A DNA stretch of 64,000 bases from an uncultured Alistipes sp. GTDB lineage: Bacteria; Bacteroidota; Bacteroidia; Bacteroidales; UBA932. The notes under the pieces were generated by a model that did no database searches, was not told where the DNA came from, and saw nothing but the letters and a program-made list of their open reading frames with translations. This document shows positions 58,476 through 64,000 of this stretch, in pieces. Numbering within the stretch: position 1 is the first letter of the stretch; every line of letters starts with the position of its first letter. Where the stretch lies: NCBI GenBank assembly GCA_900550465.1, contig URSC01000006.1, positions 1 through 64,000 of the forward strand. Direction: 5' to 3'. Position numbers and translations under genes: made by a program.

Positions 58476-59792
58476 ATGAAACTCGGAATGTATCTGAAGG
58501 AATCGTGGTACAGCCTGCGCAAGGACAGGGTGTACGGCGCGGTCTACATCATCGGTACGGGCTTCTCGCTGGCGCTGGTGATGGCTTGGCTGACGGTGCA
58601 GTCGATGCACTTCGACAACTCCTATCCGGAGGTGAACAGGGACCGGATGCTGGTGGTTCCCACCTTTATGGAGTCTCGGAAGGGTTCTCAAGGCGGATCC
58701 AATGCGATGGTCAGCCAGGTGTTTCTCGACCGTTTCATCCGGAACGAGCCGGTGGAGGGGCTGGAGACTCTGACTGCCGTGGCGTATGGGAATGCGGTGG
58801 TGGCCAATGACTTGGGCGAGGCGGTCAGCAGCGTGTCCTCGGATGTGGATATGGAGTACTGGAAGGTATTCGGCTTCGACTTCCTCTATGGTCACGCCCT
58901 TTCGGAGACGAGCTATAACCAGGCGGCTCCCGAGGCGGTCATCTGCGAGTCGCTGGCCAGAACCCTGTACGGCAGGGAGGATATAGTGGGAGAGAGGCTC
59001 TTCATCGACGGCAAGGAGTACAGGGTGTGCGGAGTGGTGCGGGACGTGCCGCAGACGGCTTCGCTGGCATTCTCCCAGCTGTGGCTGCCGGATCTGAAGG
59101 GAGACTCCCGGAGTTCTCTCGAGCAGTGGATAGGCCGTCCCACCATGATGGGAGAGTATTTCGTGTATCTGCTGGCCCGGGACAGGAGTGACTTCGGGAC
59201 GATACGGGAGACTTTAGAGGGCAGGCTGGAAAGGTACAACAACGGCTCGGACGTGGAGTATGAGCTGTCCTTTCAGCAAGGTATCCCCTCGGTAAGGGAG
59301 ATGGCCCTGATGTGGACCGGCATGACATCAGCCTCCTTCACGTGGATCGGGATAGGCATCATGTTCTTCATCCTGCTGATACCGATGATCAATCTTTCGG
59401 GCATGGTGGGCTCCCGGATGGAGGCCCGCATGGGAGAGTTCGGAGTGCGCAAGTCCTTCGGGGCATGGCGCGGGGATGTGCTCCAGCAGATTACGGGAGA
59501 GAACCTGCTGCTGACCATGCTCGGTGGAGTGCTCGGGCTGCTGCTGTCGTACGTGCTTCTAGGCGTGTTCTCGGAGCAGCTCAACGGCATGGTGCCCGGA
59601 GAGGCCATGGCCACGGCTTTCTCCATGGAGAAGGTGGAGGCGGCCGTATTCTCAGTCAGGGATTTCTTCAAGCTCAAGCTGTATGTGCTGCTGCTGGCCA
59701 TAGTGCTGGTACTCAATATCATCTCGGCGCTGATACCTGCCTTCAAGGTCATCCGCCGGCCCATCACGGATTCGTTGAACTCTGTAAAGTAA
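58476..59792 (+). CDS. FtsX/MacB-like ABC permease, A-type, pair 3
   Basis: 438 residues beginning MKLGMYLKESWYSLRKDRVY, with TM1 (AVYIIGTGFSLALVMAWLTV), a periplasmic domain, coupling motif EFGVRKSFGAWRGDVLQQ and C-terminus VIRRPITDSLNSVK. Separated by 7 bp from its B-type partner. Its sequence is closest by eye to pair 2. Confidence 0.88.
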   Translation: MKLGMYLKESWYSLRKDRVYGAVYIIGTGFSLALVMAWLTVQSMHFDNSYPEVNRDRMLVVPTFMESRKGSQGGSNAMVSQVFLDRFIRNEPVEGLETLTAVAYGNAVVANDLGEAVSSVSSDVDMEYWKVFGFDFLYGHALSETSYNQAAPEAVICESLARTLYGREDIVGERLFIDGKEYRVCGVVRDVPQTASLAFSQLWLPDLKGDSRSSLEQWIGRPTMMGEYFVYLLARDRSDFGTIRETLEGRLERYNNGSDVEYELSFQQGIPSVREMALMWTGMTSASFTWIGIGIMFFILLIPMINLSGMVGSRMEARMGEFGVRKSFGAWRGDVLQQITGENLLLTMLGGVLGLLLSYVLLGVFSEQLNGMVPGEAMATAFSMEKVEAAVFSVRDFFKLKLYVLLLAIVLVLNIISALIPAFKVIRRPITDSLNSVK

Positions 59793-59799
59793 TTGGATT

Positions 59800-61095
59800 A
59801 TGTTTAAACAGATACTTAAACAACTCTGGTTCTACCGCCGCGGCAATGCGTGGCTCTTCGTGGAGATGACCCTCATCGCGGCCGCCTCTTGGTTCCTGGT
59901 CAATGCCGTGTGGCCTGGGATGTACAGGACTTCCCTGCCCGACGGCTACGAGGCCGAAGGAGTATATGCCGTCTTGCTCAACCGCCTGAGCGAGGGACAG
60001 GACGGCTACCGTCCCGAGATGGATGTCCCGGAGCAGATATCCGTAGACTTCCACCGTATAGGCAATGCTCTCAGGGAGATGCCTCAGGTGCAGGACGCGG
60101 CTCCGGCGGGGGCGACTCTTCCGGGGCTTAACTACAGCAGCAATAATAGTGCAGTTATCCTTGATACTGTAAGCGGGGCGGGCGCTCCCTACGGCTATCA
60201 TATCCGCGAGGCAGGGGCAAGCGACCTGGAGCTTTTAGGTTACCGTCAGGTATGGCCGCAGGGCGCTCCGATAGAGGATCTTCCGAACACCGTGATTATC
60301 ACGGAGGACCTGGCCCAGACCCTTTTCCCGGGGGAGAATCCGGTAGGCCGCCGTCTTTCCCAGTTCAGTATGTACAGGGAATACAACTGGCGCATATCAG
60401 GTGTAATAGCACCCGTAAAAGTGGAAAAGGACAAGGAGTACCGGGGTTTTGTGATGCGTGCCGGTTCTGATATCGTGGATCTCGACGAGGGAATGTCCTT
60501 GGTGTGGATGTTCCGTGTCGCTCCCGGTGCGGACGAGGAAGCCTTCATACAGCAGGCCAGGAAGATCTGGAGGGAAGACCTCGCTTTCGGCAACTGGAGG
60601 GTGGCTTCCGTCATGCCGCTGGAGGAGAATCTGGAATCAGCCGTTACCGACACCTTTATGTGGAGGGCCCTCTTCATTTTCCTGCTAGTCTGCATCCTCA
60701 TAGGAGTGGCCTCCTTCGCATGGCTGCGTACCCGCGAGAGACGCGGAGAGACGGGTGTGCGCCGGGCCATGGGCGGCTCTGTCGGCAGCATCATGCTGAC
60801 GCAGCTTGCGGAGGTGTGGATCCTCTTTGCCGCCTCGCTCATAGTGGGACTGCTGATAGTGCTGAATGTGCTGATCTTCGGCAAAATTGACTTCTGCGCT
60901 CCGGGACTCTCCTCCTATTATGTGCTGAATGTGACCAAGGAGAGCCTGCCGGTGCTGTTCGAGCCGGTGCTGCACTTCCTCGCGGTGGCCGGCATAGTGG
61001 CCGGGCTGCTGCTGGTGGCCGTGACGCTCTCGACCATTGTCCCTGTGGCCGGGGCCCTGAAGGAGTCGCCCGCCGATGTGCTGAAGGACGAGTAA
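59800..61095 (+). CDS. FtsX/MacB-like ABC permease, B-type, pair 3
   Basis: 431 residues beginning MFKQILKQLWFYRRGNAWLF, with TM1 (VEMTLIAAASWFLVNAVW), a periplasmic domain, coupling segment GETGVRRAMGGSVGS and end VLKDE. A 47-bp AT-rich gap (61096-61142) separates it from the ATPase gene. Confidence 0.88.
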   Translation: MFKQILKQLWFYRRGNAWLFVEMTLIAAASWFLVNAVWPGMYRTSLPDGYEAEGVYAVLLNRLSEGQDGYRPEMDVPEQISVDFHRIGNALREMPQVQDAAPAGATLPGLNYSSNNSAVILDTVSGAGAPYGYHIREAGASDLELLGYRQVWPQGAPIEDLPNTVIITEDLAQTLFPGENPVGRRLSQFSMYREYNWRISGVIAPVKVEKDKEYRGFVMRAGSDIVDLDEGMSLVWMFRVAPGADEEAFIQQARKIWREDLAFGNWRVASVMPLEENLESAVTDTFMWRALFIFLLVCILIGVASFAWLRTRERRGETGVRRAMGGSVGSIMLTQLAEVWILFAASLIVGLLIVLNVLIFGKIDFCAPGLSSYYVLNVTKESLPVLFEPVLHFLAVAGIVAGLLLVAVTLSTIVPVAGALKESPADVLKDE

Positions 61096-61142
61096 ATTTT
61101 AACTTTTTGAAAATATTTAAAAACAAATAAAATTTAAGAATT

Positions 61143-61808
61143 ATGATCAAGCTTATCGAAATTTCCAAAATCTACAGAACCTCCGAGATCGAGACCATGG
61201 CTCTCGACAACATCAACCTCGAAGTGCGCGAAGGAGAATTTGTAAGTATCATGGGCCCCTCCGGCTGCGGCAAGTCCACCCTGCTCAACATCGCCGGACT
61301 GCTCGACGAGCCCTCTTCCGGTACCGTGGAGCTGCACGGCAAGCCCGTCTCGGGCCTCAACGCCAGGGAGGCCGCCCGCTTCCGCAACACCGAGCTCGGA
61401 TTTGTCTTCCAGAGCTTCCACTTGATTCCCTCGCTCAATGTCCTGGACAATGTGCAGATGCCCCTGTTGTACCGCAGGATGGGTGCGACCGAGCGCAAGG
61501 AGCGTGCCCTCAAGATGATCGAGGCCGTGGGACTGAGTCACAGGGTGAAGCATTTCCCCTCACAGCTTTCCGGAGGTCAGTGCCAGAGAGTTGCCATCGC
61601 CCGTGCCCTTGTCGGAGACCCTTCCATCATCCTTGCGGACGAGCCCACCGGTAACCTGGACTCCAAGATGGGAGCCGAGGTCATGGAGCTCCTGCACGAG
61701 GTCAACAAGCAGCGCGGCAAGACCATCCTGATGGTGACCCACAACGAGTCCCAGGCCAAGCAGACCGACCGCATCATCCGCATGCTCGACGGCCGCATCA
61801 TAGGTTAA
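61143..61808 (+). CDS. LolD/MacB-type ABC ATPase
   Basis: 221 residues: Walker A GPSGCGKST (38-46), Q-loop at Q90 (FVFQSFHL), signature LSGGQ (142-146) with QRVAIARAL, and Walker B IILADEP (162-168). The sequence NLEVREGEFVSIMGPSGCGK is typical of the LolD/MacB-type ATPases that drive mechanotransmission by FtsX-fold permeases. It is the only ATPase gene for the eight permease genes in the window, so it would have to energise all pairs (inference). 12 bp before the fourth A-type. Confidence 0.93.
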   Translation: MIKLIEISKIYRTSEIETMALDNINLEVREGEFVSIMGPSGCGKSTLLNIAGLLDEPSSGTVELHGKPVSGLNAREAARFRNTELGFVFQSFHLIPSLNVLDNVQMPLLYRRMGATERKERALKMIEAVGLSHRVKHFPSQLSGGQCQRVAIARALVGDPSIILADEPTGNLDSKMGAEVMELLHEVNKQRGKTILMVTHNESQAKQTDRIIRMLDGRIIG

Positions 61809-61820
61809 AGGAGAAAACAG

Positions 61821-63116
61821 ATGAAACTACCCGTGTACCTCCGCCAAAGCTGGCAGATAATGCTCAAGGACCGGCAGTACAGCCTGATCTACATCATCGG
61901 TGTGGCGCTGTCAATGTCTTTCGTCATGGCTTTCCTGATGTATGTGCTGATGTCGTCTTCGGGGATCTATCCGGAAAAGCACCGGAACCGTATGCTGATT
62001 CTGTCCAATGTGACTTTGGAAGATGCAGAAGGCAAGCCGAGGCTGAGTACCATGGTCAGCGGGCGTCTGGCGCAGTTGATAGAGGAGGCCGGCATACCTG
62101 GCGTGGAGAGCATGTCGTATATCATCTCGCCTTTCAGAGGCGGTGCGCTCAGTCTGACCGCTCCCGACGGCAATGTCCACAACGCTCCGGTGATGTATGT
62201 GGACGGGGGGTTCTGGGACGTGTTTCAGTTCGAGTTCATAGGCGGACAGGCTCCGGGGGAATGGAATCCGGCACGGGTGGAGGTGGTGGTCTCCGAGACG
62301 TTTGCCCGCAGGTGCTTCGGGTCGGATGACGCTGTGGGGCAGAGCGTGCTCTACGGCGGTACTACGCTCAGAATCTGCGGGGTGGTGCGGGATGTGCCCA
62401 TTACGGCGATGATGACTGATGCTGAGGTATGGCTGCCGTACCAGCTGTACAGGACGAGGTTTTACAGTACGGACGGGCAGCCATGGCTGGGCTCGGGATA
62501 TCTGAATATCCTGGCTGAGAGCCGCAGGGACTTCAACGCTGTGCGGGCAGGGGTGAGTGATGTGATTGCGAGGTACAATGCCTCGTACGGCGCGGCGGAA
62601 GAGTACTGCATCTCATCTGATGTGAAGCCGGAAACCTACCTCAGTGCATCAATCTTGGGTATGTCGACGGGAACATTTCTTTCGGTCATAGTGCTGCTGG
62701 TACTGCTGCTGATGATTGTCCCGGCTGTCAATTTGAGCGGAATGGTGGCTTCGAGTATGGAGGAACGGATCGTAGAGTTCGGGGTGCGAAAGGCCTACGG
62801 GGCTCCCGGCGGTGTCATAGTGCGGCAGGTACTCACGGAGAATTTTCTGCTGACGCTTATCGGGGGACTCTTCGGGGTGGTGTGCGCCCGTGGACTTCTG
62901 GGTCTGCTGTCCAGGGTCCTGGAGCAGAGCAAGGCCGGGTATGATACCGTGGATATGCAGGCCGACCTGGTGTTTCCTGCGGATGTGTTCTTCCGTCCGG
63001 AACTGTACCTGCTGGTGTTTGTCTGCGTACTGGCTCTCAATCTGCTGTCCTCGTATCTTCCGGTGAGGAAGGTGCTGAGATACAGTGTTTCGGATTCGTT
63101 GAACGAGAGAAAATAG
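61821..63116 (+). CDS. FtsX/MacB-like ABC permease, A-type, pair 4
   Basis: 431 residues beginning MKLPVYLRQSWQIMLKDRQY; a ribosome-binding-like AAGGAG overlaps the ATPase stop. TM1 (LIYIIGVALSMSFVMAFLMY), a periplasmic domain, the diverged coupling motif EFGVRKAYGAPGGVIVRQ and C-terminus VLRYSVSDSLNERK. The most diverged A-type of the four. Confidence 0.87.
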   Translation: MKLPVYLRQSWQIMLKDRQYSLIYIIGVALSMSFVMAFLMYVLMSSSGIYPEKHRNRMLILSNVTLEDAEGKPRLSTMVSGRLAQLIEEAGIPGVESMSYIISPFRGGALSLTAPDGNVHNAPVMYVDGGFWDVFQFEFIGGQAPGEWNPARVEVVVSETFARRCFGSDDAVGQSVLYGGTTLRICGVVRDVPITAMMTDAEVWLPYQLYRTRFYSTDGQPWLGSGYLNILAESRRDFNAVRAGVSDVIARYNASYGAAEEYCISSDVKPETYLSASILGMSTGTFLSVIVLLVLLLMIVPAVNLSGMVASSMEERIVEFGVRKAYGAPGGVIVRQVLTENFLLTLIGGLFGVVCARGLLGLLSRVLEQSKAGYDTVDMQADLVFPADVFFRPELYLLVFVCVLALNLLSSYLPVRKVLRYSVSDSLNERK

Positions 63117-63123
63117 CAATGTT

Positions 63124-64000
63124 ATGAAGGCACATAAAAAGATAAAAAGCGGTGTATGGCTGATAGTGGAGACCGTCCTGGTCTTCGTGCTCGGATGGTT
63201 TCTGGCCGACCCTGAGATAATGAAACTGTACCGGAGTATATCCATTCCGATGGGATGGGATTATGAGAATGTCGTGGTGGTGCCGGTGGACGTGCTGGCG
63301 GACTACGACCCGGATTACCGTCCGGAGGCGATGTCGCAGGACCGGATGACGGAGGATTTCCGGCGTATCGGGGAAGTTCTCTCCTCGGTCAGCGGGGTGG
63401 AATATACCGCTCCGTGCCGACCTTTTTTCCCCGGAATCAACAACAGCATGTCCGGCAGGGTATTCCGTGATTCGACCCACTTTATGGAATGCTGCATGCT
63501 GTATCGGGTCTCCGGCACGGATTTCATGGAGGTGTTCGGCTACGAATGGGTACAGCCTGAGAGCAGTCCCTTCCTGACGGAGGATGCTGTGGGCAGGGTC
63601 GTGGTCTCCGAGGACTTGGCCGAGTTCCTATTCCCTGGGGAAAATCCTATAGGCAAGTCCTTTGAGTCCACCGAGAGCGGCAACAATGTCATCGTCGGTG
63701 TGATTCCCCGCCAGAAGCTCCGCGAGATCACAGGCATCCCGACTCCGGTGGTGATAGCCAATATCGCAGCCGTGAACTACAGCGAGCTGTCCACCGGCGG
63801 TGCCTACTGGGTGGCCCGTGTAGATGACGATACCGATATGGATGCCTTCCTTCCGGATCTCAACAAGGTGCTCTCGTCGCAGGCATCTTTCGGCAATCTC
63901 AGGACTGCTACGGCATGGCCCCTGGAGAACAGGCTGCAGGCCAGTGCGGATGTCTCCTTTCGCAATATCGGGCTGATATATCTGGCCCTCAATCTTGTAC
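63124..64000 (+). CDS. FtsX/MacB-like ABC permease, B-type, pair 4 (cut by window end)
   Basis: At least 292 residues, continuing past the window. It begins MKAHKKIKSGVWLIVETVLV and so lacks the QLWFYRR signature of the other B-types, but keeps the layout: TM1 (VETVLVFVLGWFLAD), a periplasmic region with VVSEDLAEFLFPGENPIGKS (similar to the FPGENPVGR segment in pairs 1-3), and ATAWPLENRLQASADVSFRN before TM2. The coupling motif would lie beyond the window. Seven bp after its A-type partner. Confidence 0.85.
   Translation, partial: MKAHKKIKSGVWLIVETVLVFVLGWFLADPEIMKLYRSISIPMGWDYENVVVVPVDVLADYDPDYRPEAMSQDRMTEDFRRIGEVLSSVSGVEYTAPCRPFFPGINNSMSGRVFRDSTHFMECCMLYRVSGTDFMEVFGYEWVQPESSPFLTEDAVGRVVVSEDLAEFLFPGENPIGKSFESTESGNNVIVGVIPRQKLREITGIPTPVVIANIAAVNYSELSTGGAYWVARVDDDTDMDAFLPDLNKVLSSQASFGNLRTATAWPLENRLQASADVSFRNIGLIYLALNLV

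Overview
The window is a chromosomal segment of a fairly G+C-rich member of the Bacteroidales (Bacteroidota). Evidence: SusC/SusD pairs, a GldH gliding-motility lipoprotein, CarboxypepD_reg-plugged TonB receptors, PorT-like barrels, single-chain L-serine dehydratase, almost no Shine-Dalgarno sites, and repeated Bacteroidota promoter cores (TTTG, about 19-21 nt, TAnnTTTG). The family cannot be fixed from sequence reading alone; an Alistipes/Rikenellaceae-like or other high-GC gut lineage would fit. No tRNA, rRNA, CRISPR array, integrase or transposase was seen.

Layout. 0.1-13.4 kb: two copies of a susC-susD-DUF1735 lipoprotein operon flank two convergently oriented AAA ATPase genes, one of them split by a 5-bp tandem duplication. 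The susC copies are mosaics: blocks of near-identity alternate with diverged blocks. 13.5-17.7 kb: a beta-propeller lipoprotein, then rplM-rpsI and rpsB-tsf. 17.8-19.5 kb: a peptide deformylase that carries a lipoprotein signal, followed by about 1 kb of non-coding DNA with paired palindromes and a 105-bp tandem hairpin repeat. 19.5-27.4 kb: kbl, then a TetR-controlled RND efflux operon ending in a small PII-like gene. 27.4-31.4 kb: sdaA, two related outer-membrane barrels around a thioredoxin, and a polyprenyl diphosphate synthase. 31.3-38.4 kb: trmB, gldH, ricT and holB (the last two diverging from a perfectly palindromic promoter), an EFR1 ferredoxin, a U32/RlhA-like protein and a TPR protein. 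38.4-41.8 kb: an M16 peptidase homologue lacking both zinc histidines and a DUF3109 protein. 41.8-47.3 kb: a GntR/ABC/permease/TonB-receptor/trmN6 operon behind a clear GntR operator. 47.3-50.8 kb: DUF2007, membrane and coiled-coil proteins, and a HemW with low-complexity insertions, one caused by a 118-bp tandem duplication. 50.8-51.8 kb: a second, inverted copy of the palindrome family in a register of about 39.5 bp. 51.8-64.0 kb: a run of four FtsX/MacB-like permease pairs with only one adaptor and one LolD-like ATPase; the last permease runs off the window.

How the parts work together: most of the window deals with the envelope. SusCD complexes and the OMP family receptor import across the outer membrane, the RND system and the FtsX array export or extract substrates, and many lipoproteins are predicted. 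The most unusual elements are (1) the two palindrome arrays, which share a fixed spacing of about 39 bp and show covariation in an inner stem, (2) the permease array with four A/B pairs sharing one ATPase, (3) the gene-conversion mosaic of the susC copies, and (4) the secreted deformylase.
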